In this document: positions 11,761-24,720 of the stretch, one piece after another
How positions within the stretch are numbered: position 1 is the first letter of the stretch
Layout: every line of letters starts with the position of its first letter
From: Helochares maculicollis
Taxonomy: Eukaryota; Arthropoda; Insecta; Coleoptera; Hydrophilidae
Assembly: GCA_033557835.1 (NCBI GenBank)
Contig: JAWQRO010000199.1
Location: 1-49,400, forward strand
Direction of reading: 5' to 3'
Length of the DNA stretch: 49,400 nucleotides
Notes under the pieces: generated by a model
Database searches by the model: none
Told to the model about the DNA's origin: nothing
The model's input: only the letters and a program-made list of their open reading frames with translations
Made by a program: the position numbers and the translations under genes

Positions 11761-14700
11761 GGTTGTTTATGAAAACATCAAGGCATAAGGCGACAAATTT
11801 AGAGTAACCGAATGATTTATTGCTTTCAGTGTCATAGTTTTGGGATGAAAGATTTCAAACGGTGCAAGAGTTCCAGCTGAAATATAGGTTAAAACACTAC
11901 TAGTAGAATTTGTTGCAATTTCCTCAGATATTCGATATGGCCGATAGATCTTAGAATTAGACATTTATTGGAGACGTTAAGGTTATAATTATATGTTAGA
12001 GTAAGTAATATTATTCTCTCAAGACCAAAGTGTAACATTTTGTAATGAAAAGGAAATGTTAATTCACGTGTAAATAGCTTGTTAGTGTTCAGATGACCAA
12101 CTTCTGTATGATCGTATATTACACATTATCAAACAAATCTAAAAAGATTACGTACAAGACTCTAAGAGTCGAAAGACAATTGCAGTAATTACGATAAAGT
12201 GATGATGGTGAAAATAACAATGATGAAAATAAAGACATGAGAACAAAAAAATGTGCAAAAACAAAAGATGTAAACCAAGAAGAAAACACTATTAAATAAA
12301 GTATTAGCAAATATTGGGAAAAGAGAACGCGAAGCTGTGAGAGATGACCAAAATAAGTTGGGCAAGCACCATATATATGGAGTAAAGCATTAAAATTGTT
12401 GTGGAAGTAAACATCAGAATAGGAAGAGTAGGAAGCATGTTCTATATAAAGAAGTTGAAAGTTTTAGGAGGAAGCGAGAAATAAAAATAATATCAGTTTC
12501 TAATAAATCTTGAAGAGTATGCCGACAATAGTAAGGCCAAGATACTAACTTGGAGGTATATACCGAGAATTGGCAAGCTAGAACTAAGTTTCTAGGAACA
12601 CATGTAAGATGGCAAGAGGATGAATAAAACAAGATCAAATTTCAGGATAGCGAAATTGAGTGAAAAAGTTATCAAGGAAAACTAAGATAGTTGAAAATCT
12701 AAAGATAGATCAATTGACCGCTTCAGTCAAGAATCTGAAAGAAAATATGTCATTCAATGTTACGTGGAAATAAATATACTGATTTGTCTTTATCTTCACA
12801 GTCACACCTAAAGATGGAAAGGTTTATGACTAAGTAAGAAGATATGTAAGTTTGGACTGTAAGATCAGAAGCATTTCCAAAATCGCTGCAATACGATTTA
12901 AAATAAATATCATGAATGTATAACACAGAACCATTAGGATAGATCTAACCATTGGACCTTAATTAGATAAGCTAAATTGTTACTAACTCACTAAAAAATA
13001 ATTTCCATTTTGATCTGCTAAGTAGAGGCTGTTACTCGTCTCTAGAACTGAAGTCGGTAATATCCATCTCTTAGAAGCAAAATGTGACATTTGATCACCT
13101 AAGAAATTTCAGTTGTTGAGTAAGAGTACAAATCAATTTCTTATCGTATTTTAGGTATATTTCAAAAACATTGCTTAGCATGAAACAAATACATTGACTC
13201 TTCCGAATAGTAAATTCAGTTTTTTGACTGTCGAAACGTTTTAGAACAAGTAACGTAGGCAATAAAGCACGCGAGACGTCTATCGAATATTATGTCTTTT
13301 AATAAAACAACTTTGTTCATAAGTATGCTTTGAAAACTTTAACTTCAATTGTCAGCCTAAATTGCTATTCTTTATGTTATAAGAACATCAGTATATCAAT
13401 TTTTCTTAACCAGGAGACAGTACTTATGGTAAACAGCATTGGTGTGCATGAAAAAATTAGCTTTCTAAAAAGTCAAATCAAATAACTCAGCCAAATAAGA
13501 TTAGAAAAAATGCGCTGACCATTCTCATGCTCATTAAAAAAATAGAAAAATATATGTTGACTATGTCTACCTAAATATCATAGTTGTAGATACAACCTAA
13601 AAAAGAATGCATCCCTTTTAAGGTATTTCCTATTAGGAAGTAAATTTTAATTTCCGTTTTGATCGTTGGTTTATTTTAGCCATATTGTTCACAGTTACAA
13701 CATGTGCAATAATAAGAAATAATGTGGGCCAAAGGCTTCTTTTCAATAGCTTCAATTTTAAAATACTACAATATATCATACTTTCGAAAGCACACAATTG
13801 ATTTTAGTGCAAGCTGATAAGTTATAAATAGAATAAAAAACAAGAATATATTGCACTCAAAAATTTTGTGATATTTGAAGAGCGCCAGAATTGACTTCCT
13901 GTCTCCTTTTTTCTTGGTTGATTTTATAGTGTCGGTATATACACAAGTTTACGTTACAAGACGCAATTAGTAATTTAGAGCGATGAAGAAAAACAAACGG
14001 AGGCAATTCTGACAGAGACTATTCATAACGATGGGAGTATTAATTTTTATTTGAATGCACAACACCAAGACCGAGAATAATTTATATTGTCAGTCCTCTT
14101 TTAATTGGCAGCGAAAACTACCAACCACAGCATTAATATCAGCGAATGTAAAATTAGATTGCAGCTGTAATAACAGAATAAAATCTTAATGCATATTTTA
14201 TTACGGCTTCACCACTAACTGCTCTCTGATGGTTAAATTTAGTAAACCTTGTACACGCTTGATGGAATTATTATGTGCCAGCAAAAGTGGTGTTTCGTCG
14301 CAGGGGGTGTTTGGAAACGAAATTGAAGATTTTCCTTTATACAACGTGAGGCCAAATTATACATCATGACTATTTTAAAAATTTTGATTCAGCAACTAAT
14401 TATAGGAGAAATAAAAATTTAGAAGAATTACTTAGAGGTAATAATTATGAAAACAATTGGTTGTAGCATACTGTTGTATACCATTGTTCTGTTTACTGCT
14501 TAAAGAGAGAGTAAAAAATACAAAATACCAGAAACGGGCAAATTAAATATGTTTTCCAGACTGAGCTTTATACAAAATTCAAATAGAAACATGCAAACAA
14601 CGAAATATTTCAGAAATAAACGTCCTTTCTAAAGCCGCAACCACAACCGCAACAGTTGATGTAATTAACTCTGCTAGATACAAACGTACATTGAAAACAT

Positions 14701-16440
14701 TCCGCCCATATGTGTGAGCATGCAATTTATTTTCAAATGCCATATAAATTGAATTAATATTCACAATTGGAAGCCTTGACGAGAATCGTATTTTTAGTTC
14801 GGCGCTACACATCATAAAATCCAAAAAGGAGTTACCAAGGTAATCGGCGGTTTACTCTCCAAGGATTAAGTTGGTTCCTCTACATTCGCACTTGATGGGC
14901 AATTAAAATAAATTACGACCAAAGACAGCAGCTTGAAATCAGGCAATCAACTCTAAACGAATAGGAAATTTGAAGAGAGGGTTTGGAAACCAATTTTCCT
15001 TCAATTGAAATACATTAAAATAGAACAAATTGTGTTATTGTTTAAAGAGCTACATCAGCAATACCTTCGTGCATCCAATTCCATTGTCCGTCACGACTTT
15101 TAAAAACTAGGTAGGTAGGATTATATTAATCCGATATTGTTGGTACACACAAAACAAAATACATAGACTTGCTTCCTTGTTATTCTATAGGGCAATGTAT
15201 AAACCGAACTTAATCTGTTTATCTTTTTACACGACATACACGGAAGGTATATTAAGATTTCTGGGAACCGGACTGAGCTACACGCTTTTACCATTTTTCT
15301 ACAACAAAAATTAAATTAGTTTCATGTCGGTTCTCCTGTTCCCGTTCAAACTAAGTAGGAAAATATTGCTTTTTATCTTGATTTTCCCTCAAAAGGGGAA
15401 ATAATTTACTGCAGCGGTTTTGCTCTGGTTTTTCACCGTTTCGTTGGAACTAACAATTTTTTTGCTCGGCGGTGTCTGCTTTCCACATTCAAAGTGGACC
15501 GAGAACCGAACTGCATTCTCAAACTACAAAATGCAACACACAAATATTGTATAGTGCCGTCTGAGTGAATACTTGCCTAATATTTCATAAACCAATATAC
15601 GTTTTAAGTACAGGAATGGAACAGAGGGAGTCATAACCACGAACACCTGCATATATTGCAATTCTTAGGTTACGCTTGAGTCAGTAAATGATTGGTTCCC
15701 TGACCAATATGGACGTATTGTAGATATTTTTAACAACGTAGCGTTGGCAAAGGACAATAAAAAGCACATTTACGATCATCCATATATGTCAAAATAAAAT
15801 TCAGCTATACTAAATGCACAGCTTATGTACAATGGAGGCAGGCCAGTTGTACGCATTTTTCACTCATGACTCTTTCTTGCAGAAAATTAAACTGTGGTGA
15901 GTGACTGTACACACAACCAGCTATATAAGTAACACGTGTTCCTGGCGAGAGCAAAATTTCGTCATAAAATCGAATGCGCAATAAAATTTCTACAGCTATG
16001 CTTCAATATGCAGTTCTTTAGGAGCTCCTCAAGTTTTGATATTGGCCTAACATGTTACTTTAAATGCATTTACTTAATATATTATGTTATTCTTACTTTA
16101 TACGATTTGAGATAGGAAACTGTGTTTGATTTTGATCACGATAGATGTAGAGGTGGTGAAATTCTTAATCGGTATATAAAATCATCATAATTCTTAGCAA
16201 TTGTTACCTAGCTTAAGTTTCCTAAAAAAGAATTGTAAATAGATTGAAAAGTGATTATGAACCAATATTTCAGCACTCGTTTTTACCGGCCATGTACGGT
16301 GACCAATATAAAGATACTTGCAAAGCACTCAAGTATAATGCGAATCTAAATTGCCAATAACATAGAAATTTCCTTCCATCACTAAGCAAGCAACATAGAA
16401 CCTCGAAACTTGTTAATTTAGTTGTTTAACCCGAAGGCGG
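11761..16440. other. Long AT-rich interval with a purine-skewed segment, no gene identified
   Basis: Mostly AT-rich. At about 12120-12760 the plus strand is strongly A+G-rich, so the minus strand carries Leu/Phe/Ser-rich open frames (12119-12310 and 12414-12638) that are by-products of the skew. Such skew can mark a decayed retroelement coding strand, but I found no reverse transcriptase, integrase or transposase motif. A slightly GC-richer patch lies at about 15250-15560. No RNA gene or clear repeat seen. Confidence 0.45.
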
Positions 16441-16870
16441 TTGTTTTGTACGTTTCTACACGTGTTAGTGTTCCGGGTGTGTAAGTGTGTATGTTTGGGA
16501 CGACCGCAGTTCTAATAGAGGCCTCCACGTTGTTTGTGAAATGGCGACAATAACACAGATTTACGTTCCCATCATCCCCCTCGGTCACCTCCCCAATCCA
16601 GCCCCTGGCCTAAACTACACTTCCCCATTTGCCTTCATGATTATTTGCCTTTCTGGTCGCTTGCATCAACCCCATAGATGTCCGAGAAACAGTCATCTAT
16701 TCAAAGCTGTTTGCCGAAAGCTATAACAGTAACCCTTCCCGCCAGAAGGGACCCATATACTTCGCTAAGTGAACGCATTCAAATCCTCTGCCATAATTTC
16801 ATTATTATCGTTATTTATGGCGATATTTTACAAATTCCTATGATACAAGAACGAGGACTTCGCTGTTGAT
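16441..16870. other. Small moderate-GC island
   Basis: Starts with a GT-rich run (about 16475-16500) and continues as C-rich DNA to about 16700. Two overlapping short open frames (79 and 63 codons, +) show no recognisable domain. Assigned on composition only. Confidence 0.35.
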
Positions 16871-17487
16871 AATTGCAATATCATAGCCCAAGAAATGCTT
16901 TTTTTGCATTAATGTCCTGCAGTTGCTACATGTTTGCACGACCTCCTATTCTACACATTACTTTCCCATATGTGCTAATGTAAATAGGATAATACAAAAA
17001 AATTCTATTTGGATCAATTTAGCTTACCTCTCATGTATGATGCGTTGTTTTACCTACTTTTACTTTAAATAAGCACGTATAAAATTTCGACTAGATGAAA
17101 GCAGTGGAGGTGATATTTTTCTGGCTCTCATTATTGTAGCTTCCAAATGTCGAACCATACAAATATTGCTCATCGTATTTTTATCTCAGCGAAAATCTAG
17201 TAAAAAATGAAAATAGTACGAAAACGTTTCCCAAAACAATTAAATAATGTGCGTGTATATATGTTATAAGGATTTCCACTTCATTTTATATGCATACTTA
17301 ATTGGAATTCTCCAAATACTGTTTCATGCTTTAATTAATAAAACAATTGTATTTCGACTGCTGTGTTCTGCAGTCTCGACATATATTTGTCGTTTTTCAA
17401 CTTTCAAGTAAACAATTTTTGGTGTCTCTAGTTTATTACTCATTTTCCTCGTTGAAGAAATATTAGAGATATTAGAATGAAATAACA
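16871..17487. other. AT-rich stretch, nothing identified
   Basis: AT-rich flank of the mariner insertion that follows. No coding or repeat signal recognised. Confidence 0.5.
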
Positions 17488-17489
17488 TA

Positions 17490-17519
17490 CTACTGAGATC
17501 AAAAAGTAAGGTGAATTTG
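17490..17519. repeat. Mariner TIR, left (3' end of the minus-strand element)
   Basis: Matches the reverse complement of 18554-18583 over about 30 bp with a few differences. Preceded by TA. Confidence 0.9.
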
Positions 17520-17534
17520 TTTATAAAATGTAAA

Positions 17535-18411
17535 TTATATAATTATTCTTCCAAAGTCGCACGCAGCCAAGACAGGTAAATACAGTGGTTGCGGAACGAT
17601 ATGAGTCGAGGTTTTGGCAAAAAATTCGCAAAGAACCAATGCAGTATGACATGGTGGATTATCATGATGACGGAACCAAGAGTTGTTCACCCATAATTCC
17701 GACCGTTTCAGACGAATATCTTCACGCAAACGACGCATAACGCTCAAATATTTTTTTTTGCCAATTTGGTCCGTTCATAGTGCACAACAACAAGATAATC
17801 AAAGAAAACTGTCAACATGACCTTGATTTTTGATCAACTTTGCCGTGGGCTTTGCGGTCTTGCTTCACCTTTTGCACGATATTCGCTGGATTAGTCGGTG
17901 GTTTCAGGATCGTATCCAATGCAAGTCTCGTCTTCAGTAATGATGCATTTCAAGTGGTCCCGATAGTCAGACAGTAAAGTTTCATACATACCAATGCGAA
18001 GCTTTTTTTCCAAAATATTGAGCGATTTTGGCACCAATCGAGACTTGACGCGTTCGAGACACAAAAAATCCCTCAAAATGGTTTGGACTGAGCCAAACGA
18101 TATTCCAACACCATCGGCGAGGTCTCAAATGATCAATCTACAATTTTCAAGCGCCAAATCTTTGATTTTTTGGACCTGGCACTCGTTGGTAGACGTTGAT
18201 GGTCGTCCAGAGCACGGTTCGTTTTCAACACGTTCTCGGCCCACTTTGAACTCGTTGTACCACTTATAAACGCTTCCTGTGCCATAGTTTGATAACCAAA
18301 GGCCTTCCGCAACATTTTCAATATATTGGCATAAGAATATTCGTTTCGCAAACAAAATTTGATGCAAGTTCTTTGCTCAGCCATTGCCATTGTAAATTTC
18401 AAAAAATTCAC
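17535..18411 (-). pseudogene. Mariner DD34D transposase, frameshifted and truncated
   Basis: The likely start is one of the Met codons at 18390 or 18384 (MAMAEQ), just inside the 18411 start of the frame. The N-terminal reading KFCLRNEYSYANILKMLRKA is the usual mariner helix-turn-helix region. After a frameshift it continues YKWYNEFKVGRERVENE and GRPSTST. A later stretch, GISFGSVQTILRD, is the second helix-turn-helix. The first catalytic Asp sits in ITEDETCIGYD (complement of 17930-17932). The second lies in HHDNPPCH (complement of 17661-17663) and the third in AACDF (complement of 17556-17558). The last two are exactly 105 nt apart, which defines DD34D. Breaks are an early frameshift, several in-frame stops between the helix-turn-helix and the second Asp, and another frameshift before LSVMRRLRE. 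The protein ends three residues after DF, so the C-terminal 55-60 residues typical of the family are gone. All three catalytic aspartates survive. Confidence 0.92.
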
Positions 18412-18553
18412 TTTTGGTTGCTTACAAAAACACGTGTAACTCGGAGATAATTAAAGCTTTTGACAAAAAGATGCTTGGCAAATGTTATAGACTGTCCTAG
18501 CAACGTAAGAAAAAAAATTATCTGCCTTCCTAATACCCGGGCGTTTTAAATGA

Positions 18554-18583
18554 CAATTTTACCTTACTTTTTGATCATAGTAG
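18554..18583. repeat. Mariner TIR, right (5' end of the minus-strand element)
   Basis: Inverted partner of 17490-17519. Followed by TA at 18584-18585. Confidence 0.9.
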
Positions 18584-18585
18584 TA

Positions 18586-20190
18586 TATAATTAAATTTGG
18601 CTTCTTTTGTTACATTTTTCTTATTGATTTTACTTTAAATTTAAATCACCACTTTCATATATTTTAGATATGCTTTTATATATGTTTTTATAAAATTATG
18701 TTTAATGATCTACTGCATTGTCATTGTCAATATCGTTTTTGATTTTACCACAAATTTATGTGTATAAATCTTGTATATATCTTGTCTAAGTTCGCCTAAA
18801 ATTGCTTTCTGGTATATTTGCATTATATCTTCTGAAATTTTTTTTAGTGACTTAATCTTTATAATACTTAAAGTTTTCTTCAAAGTTATGATAAAATTGT
18901 CAAGATGAAAGCGTATGGCGATTTATAATGAATATATATCTGACCAGGCAATATACGAAAGTATGGTAAGTTGTACAAAAAAGATGTACTAAAGAAAAAA
19001 AGAAATGGGAAAATCGAAAAGACAAACGTAAAGTTCAATAAGTAAAGTAAATGATTGTTTAAGAACAAAAGAAATATCTGAAAAATATAAGCGAATGACT
19101 GTAACTGAAAGTAGATGTTTTATAGATAAAAGTATAGAACTATTTATTTGTTGTAAATCTTTCTAACTAAATTGAAATACAAAACTATTTGACACGTGCC
19201 TTACTATGAAAAAGTCCAATTCCACAAAAACTCGAGAAAAAATATTTAGGATTTATCCCATTATCAGTTAAAAGGCATCAAAACAGACCTATAACGAAAA
19301 TTATTTGCTGAAATACAACAAAATTATGACTAAGACATGTTTCTAGGTACGAGCACAAACTTTCATAACTTTGTCAAGTTGAATCCTGACTATATCAAGT
19401 CTAACATATGGTTTCAGCTAGTTATAAAAATTTTTCTCTCCATCAAATAATTACCCAATTTCTGAATGGAACTATTTTAGTTTGTAAAAGTTTTGCTTGT
19501 GAAATAATTTCTCATATGTTAAAAACTCTGCAGTCCTGACAATTTGATTTTGGCAAATTGCATCTTCATGTCTTAGCAATAATTCTGTCGGGCATTTATA
19601 TAAATTGCAGCAAATGTTCGAATTTTGCAAGAGAATTTATTTATATGAAGCTTCGCTAAAGATAGAAGAAGGTATATATCGTCTTTAGAGAGAATTCTTT
19701 TTTCTTAAATGAAAAAGGTGTTTAGCTAGGTAGCATCTAACGATTTATATGTTATTTAACAAATCAATAAAAAGTAAAAGTTATTGAACTCTAAGTATAA
19801 ATATGGAAAATAAAAATCATAATTTTGAAAACCACATCTTTCTATTCTTTCAGATAATCATTGTTGGGATACGTAAACCACCCTTCAAAACCGTTATTTC
19901 CAAAAAGCGTCACCAACAAAACTGAAACACTCGCAATTGGACAAGAGACGTAGAATAAACATGTATTCTGCAACAATGAGACTGAACTATTGACATAAAT
20001 TTACTATACCGATAGTATAATATCTTTTCAATGTGTTTTTAAATTTACACTTTTCCTGGTTTAATTTTATTGATTTTCATCAAAACAAATATTTATGCCC
20101 TTCTCATACGGGGTGTTTCTGCAGAAACAATTTTTTATCGCTTAAAAAGATAATTTCGCTCGAACAAATTATATCGAATTATTTCAAGTC
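18586..20190. other. AT-rich desert, nothing identified
   Basis: AT-rich flank of the mariner. Short open frames are low-complexity (Phe/Leu/Ser) and not credible genes. Confidence 0.5.
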
Positions 20191-21080
20191 TATTCATCAT
20201 GTTCAAATAAAGCGAGCAAGGAAAGATGAGGAACATGGAAGCGGAGCGGTGGAGAAGGGGGTTGGACTAAGGACTGTTTGAAGTAATATCCTTTAATTTC
20301 TCCTTGTTCCTTCTCTCGTATTCTTTCCAGTTGGTGGAGCAGTCTCTTTCCAGGCGACTAAAAATAATAATAAGTTAAATTGATCCCCTTTGAGAAAACT
20401 CTTGAAGAGTTTCGTGCAATTAAAACACACCGACCGAACTCGATTCGCCGCCGATGAGAAGGAATTTTCCCCTTCAGCGTCGCCGCGCCCTTTCTCTCTT
20501 CTCCCTATCCCTCGTCTTGGCGGGCTACGCGGGCGTTCGGCCGCCCCGAGGATAACAGAGCGATGTTAATTAAAATTAAATAGACTCAGATGGTCCTTAA
20601 AGATTTTACAACAATCGGAATAAAATTTACGGGCGATAATAAGATGTTTTGTGAGCAAGTAATTAAAACGAGCAAAGTGAGGAACGGGTAGTGGTGGGTT
20701 CCCTTTTGGGGTGAGTACGGAAAGTGAAGCAGACTTGCGGATTATTGACAATTGCCAGGGTTTGGTATTTCTTATTTAATCGGTATGGGGATTGCCGTTG
20801 AGCGACTCTAGAAAGCATGTAGAATACGAGGACGAGCAGAAGAGTAATGAAGGGAGAGTTCTTACATGGGATGATCTGTAATGGCAAGGAAAGGCGAGTG
20901 CAAATAATCGAGGGCAAGGAACGAAGCAAAGCGCCCTGAATGGAAAGCATATTTTTGGAAGCTGAAGAATGATTTGAGTAAAAAACGCTACAACAATGTA
21001 GCTAATGCGCATATTGCCCCTTTCTTATTAATTAGTCCTAGAAGTCGTACAGTGTTCTAGTTCGTTATTAGTTCCAGCCT
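20191..21080. other. Moderate-GC island (candidate conserved noncoding DNA)
   Basis: GC- and CpG-richer block, most GC-rich near 20430-20560. Minus-strand frames of 61-95 codons overlap in different phases and show no domain. No acceptor or donor context supports an exon. Assigned on composition only. Confidence 0.4.
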
Positions 21081-22060
21081 CGTCGTGGCCTAAGTGTGTA
21101 ATTCAAGAATTCTTTACAACTTAATCCACGTTTATCGCCATTATTATTTGATGAAGTAATTATGTTTTAATTTCGACAAGTTGGAAACTTGTATAATTTG
21201 CTATTGTACTTTGTTTCATCTAATTTACCAAACACAGCCCTGTAATTTTAGGTCCTTCCTCTATTTTAGATGAAATAAGTTTCGCCACGAAATCATTAAT
21301 TGTAATTGAGGAAGTTATGACTAATATAAGTAATTTTGCTTAATTTCTATAGTTATTTGATGTATTAGAGATTGCTGTACTGTTTTGACCTAACGACAGG
21401 AAATATATTTTAATTTGTTAAATTCATATGCTAGCACACTTCCTAGAATGATAAAGCAGATTTTAAGGATACATTTTTACAATAATATAAATCAGATTAC
21501 AAAACTAAATCAATTCATTACGAAACTATTTGCTATTTTGTTACTTTGGTAAAATTGAATCAAATACCAAAGAATGTCGAACCATTAGAAATCTCACTAA
21601 AAAAACTCACTGAAGAAAACTGCACATAGTAGATTACAATCAATTTGCTTACAAATAATATTATAAGATAAAAAAAGTAGCTGTTAAGATGCTTCCATAA
21701 AACTATAAAGTAGCAAAAAATCTCAAGGTACTTAAGAGGGACTCAAGCTATAATGTCATAACTTAAATAACACGATAAAAAATATGCTAGACGATACGAT
21801 GAAGAGATATGACAAACATGTCCTGTTTTACCTCAAGAGATTATATTCGCGTACTGGAGCCAGCAGACAGAAATATATGTAATTCATGATTCATTTAAAG
21901 CTTACACACATAAATATTGTAATATAATATAGAGAGGGTGGACGAAAACGGGGTGTTTTTAGATTATATGAATTTATCCTTCAAAAGCACGTTCAATTTT
22001 TGACAGATTTATTATTTATTTACAGGGCGGATTTTGGTCGGTGTCCCAGTAAATCTTCAT
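21081..22060. other. AT-rich stretch, nothing identified
   Basis: AT-rich, A-skewed around 21560-21800. No recognisable coding or repeat signal. Confidence 0.5.
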
Positions 22061-22660
22061 GAATTTTTATTGAATATTGAGTTTTCCAAGTGATTGACGC
22101 GCTCTCCGTCCCTCACCCCTATCATCGCCGCTCCAAGCGCCCTCCGCGTTCCGCAATCGCTGGCTGTTCACATCGCTGAACCAGCGATTTAGCTTGGCTT
22201 TCCCCGGTACGTACCGTCGATTAAATTTTGATAACACCTGCCGTCATCGGATATTTAAATAAAAATCTCGAGAGGTTTGCGTTCGACTTCTTTGAATTTT
22301 ACAGCAGCTTAAATGTACATCAACCATTTGCATAAACCGCCCCCTCTGTTTCGGCTCAGTTCTAGCCATCGCTCTGCAATTTTAGTAATTAATTGTAAAT
22401 TTAGTCAAATTACGGCCCTGTAAGCGAATGTATGTCCAGAGCCTCTCTAAGCGGGCTAATTGTAAAGGCATCACCTCCCTCCAATGCCATCTCCGTCGAT
22501 TAATTAATTTACTCAGCTGGGAAAAGTGGTGTTTCTCTGGATGCTGAAGCGTTGTAGTTGGAGCTAGGTTTAGTCCTACTGAAGTTAGTTCGCTCCCAGT
22601 GGTTTTAGTAAGTCTCGCTTCGCCCTAGCAGGCATTTGCTGCTCTTGATTTGAGTATGTC
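22061..22660. other. Moderate-GC island (candidate conserved noncoding DNA)
   Basis: GC-richer block between AT-rich flanks with no open frame worth naming. It includes the 10-bp palindrome GGTACGTACC near 22206 and an E-box CACCTG just after it. Assigned on composition only. Confidence 0.4.
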
Positions 22661-23190
22661 TAAAATAACCTAATCGATTATACAAGTTTTAGGTATCTTT
22701 CCATATCGTGGTTTAATTATTCACGCATTTATAACAATTCTTCTACTTCATAGCAGAGTTCTATTCAGAATTTGTGGTCTTTTGGGAATTCTCTGCGATT
22801 CAAATTGATAATTTTTTATATGAACTTCTCAACCTTGCTTTCGTTTATATTTCAGGTCACTTCGTTTTTATAAACGGCAACAAAGAGTATTTTACTATAC
22901 TTAGTTGCACTTGCTATCTAAAGAAAGTAATCGTTAAATGAAACTAAATTTACTAATTCATTTCATTTTGTCTATATACTGGTGGTAGAAAGTATGGTAA
23001 TGTATGGTTGTCTGTTGAAGAGACACTTTTAAAAACAATCATTGTTTATTTCCTGAAATCAACTCAGCAGTTTTGATTCTTTCATGGGTGAACAACGTGA
23101 TCTAAAGCATTCGGCATTGCAACCGTTTCCAGCAAAGCGAAGGATTAAAGTCAACAAGCTAAATTATAATAATAGTAACTACCCGTTGAG
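22661..23190. other. AT-rich stretch, nothing identified
   Basis: No coding, RNA or repeat signal recognised. Confidence 0.5.
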
Positions 23191-23750
23191 TCTAATCCGG
23201 CATAGGATGGATAGCTAGATAGATATTTGCCACTAGCTGCCTATAAATAAACATATGCGCCAATGACGTAAATGGATTATAATAATCAATCAAATCAGGT
23301 GGCTGGATTCGACCGATTTGTTTGTACATTTGTTTGTGATCCCGGCCGAATAGAAAGAGAAGGAAATAGTGAGGCGGTTTATTCGATAGTGCCTGTTTGT
23401 TTAAAGTAGTATTGGATCCGTCAGGAGAATTACATTATTGAATTTTATAGAGATTTGCTTGGATTAGTGGCGATATTGACCGGTCTCACGCGCTCTCCCG
23501 ATAGTTTCGGAATTAATTATGGGATACCCCCAGGCCTTCCCTCAATCAGAGCCACGTTCGCTCAGCTTGCCAGGACTACCCCTCCATCCAGGATCTCCAT
23601 CGGGGCTTTATCAGGTTTCCAAACCCATTGCTTCGCTGAGGTGAATCGGGGCTGCAGCAGGATGAAGCCGGACAGGACTATACCAAGCTTGCCGGAGAGT
23701 GTTCGAATTAAAAGGACTTATCCAATTTGAAAGGACGTTCAAAATTGTAG
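23191..23750. other. Moderate-GC island with a 91-codon open frame
   Basis: GC-richer block. A 91-codon frame (23455-23730, +) rich in Pro, Ser and Arg occupies its densest part but has no recognisable domain. The same interval is not open on the opposite strand. Conserved noncoding DNA or an unrecognised exon are both possible. Confidence 0.35.
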
Positions 23751-24179
23751 CACAGGGCCAAACTTAAAAGACGATCACAAACATGAGGCCAAACTGAATT
23801 ACTTTAACGATGCGAACTACAAAGTCTAACGGAATAAAGTTTGAACAAACTCATAGATCGCAGATTAAATTTCAGTATAGCTATAAATTTTACTTGCCAA
23901 AAAATGCTTCAACGAGAACAAATGACATCCAATCCAATATAATTGCATGATAATTATTTAGGAACTCCTTAAGTTTCTCATTATTCGTAGCCATATATAA
24001 AGTTTTCATTTGGAATGGTAAAATTTCAATATAGATACGTTATTGCTATTTTAATATTTTTGCGTTTTATTATATATTTATATTTATTATATTTTTATAT
24101 TCGTTGTAAGAAATATACTCAAGAATATATATGTGCACGAATTGAACTAATTATTGACGAAAAGTACTCGCTGCAAAGT
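23751..24179. other. AT-rich stretch, nothing identified
   Basis: Contains a 62-codon Tyr/Ile-rich frame (24015-24203, +) typical of random AT-rich DNA. The 3' remainder of the transposase relic that follows may extend into this region but is not recognisable. Confidence 0.45.
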
Positions 24180-24720
24180 CTGAAAAAGTGGGTAAAATCT
24201 TAAAAACCAATGTCTAATGAGACCGCCGGCCTAAAATACCCACCAAAGAGTAACTTTTTGTAGATGCATTACAGCGTAATGAATCTCGTGGAGGTTGGCT
24301 TTGTTCCATTTAGGGAAATTCTGCTTGTTAACATAGCCATTCATCTAAAAATGTACATATTCTCTAAAGTTGATTTTTCGACCAAAATTGGGGCCTTCGT
24401 GCAAACGCTTAGTCAGAGAATGAACGCCATTGTCTATGGTCATTAACTTAGTCCCTGGGTGAGACGGATCTTGTGCAGGTATAGGTTCAAGTTGTGACGC
24501 AAAAGAAAAGCTCGAAATCTGGTGCATGGAATTGACTGTCTCGGGTTCTGCTGCACATTTTCATGTCCGCGAGAATGTTTTTGGACAATTCGGCGTTTCT
24601 TTCAGGAACAGGTGTTGGCTGATTGTCACAATAATATCATGTCCGTTACAAACTAACATCGACTCGTCCCAATTGAATAATTCCATATACAAGGTATTGC
24701 AGAATTAATTTCCAATACTT
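24180..24720 (-). pseudogene. Decayed Tc1/mariner-type transposase (GYVNKQN type)
   Basis: On the minus strand, 24296-24343 reads MNGYVNKQNFPKWNKA, matching the invariant N-G-Y-V-N-K-Q-N block of a DDE transposase family common in insects. In that family it directly follows F-S-D-E-A-H-F. Here the preceding residues read FREYVHF, so the catalytic Asp is replaced by Glu, with a stop just after. Downstream the reading gives HLQKVTLWW then AGGLI, corresponding to H-P-x-x-V-T-V-W-C-G-F-W-A-G-G-I-I. Upstream in a different frame it gives LNLYLHKIRLTQGL, matching L-H-P-Y-K-I-Q-L-T-Q-E-L. Further upstream NQPTPVPERNAE resembles the linker after the N-terminal helix-turn-helix. Several frameshifts and stops are present, and the C-terminal half with the remaining catalytic residues is not visible. 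No TIRs found. Confidence 0.75.

Larger units (their letters stand above)
17490..18583 (-). mobile_element. Mariner element with both TIRs, internally broken
   Basis: The element is bounded by inverted repeats of about 30 bp (17490-17519 and 18554-18583) that share the core GATCAAAAAGTAAGGT. It is flanked by the TA dinucleotide (17488-17489 and 18584-18585), the standard mariner target duplication. At about 1.09 kb it is shorter than the usual 1.3 kb because the 3' part of the transposase gene is missing. The transposase reads on the minus strand and is disrupted. Only ends like these, with a source of transposase elsewhere, would let it move, so it could in principle have been mobilised in trans. 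Confidence 0.93.

Noticed and set aside
12119..12638. Leu/Phe/Ser-rich minus-strand frames
   Set aside because: They are by-products of the purine skew on the opposite strand.
16148..16180. GAGGTGGTGAAATTCTT resembles a conserved 18S rRNA stretch
   Set aside because: Only about 12 bases match without a gap, and the surrounding sequence is not rRNA. It is at chance level.
17994..18269. 91-codon plus-strand frame
   Set aside because: Antisense of the transposase in the 17490-18583 mariner.
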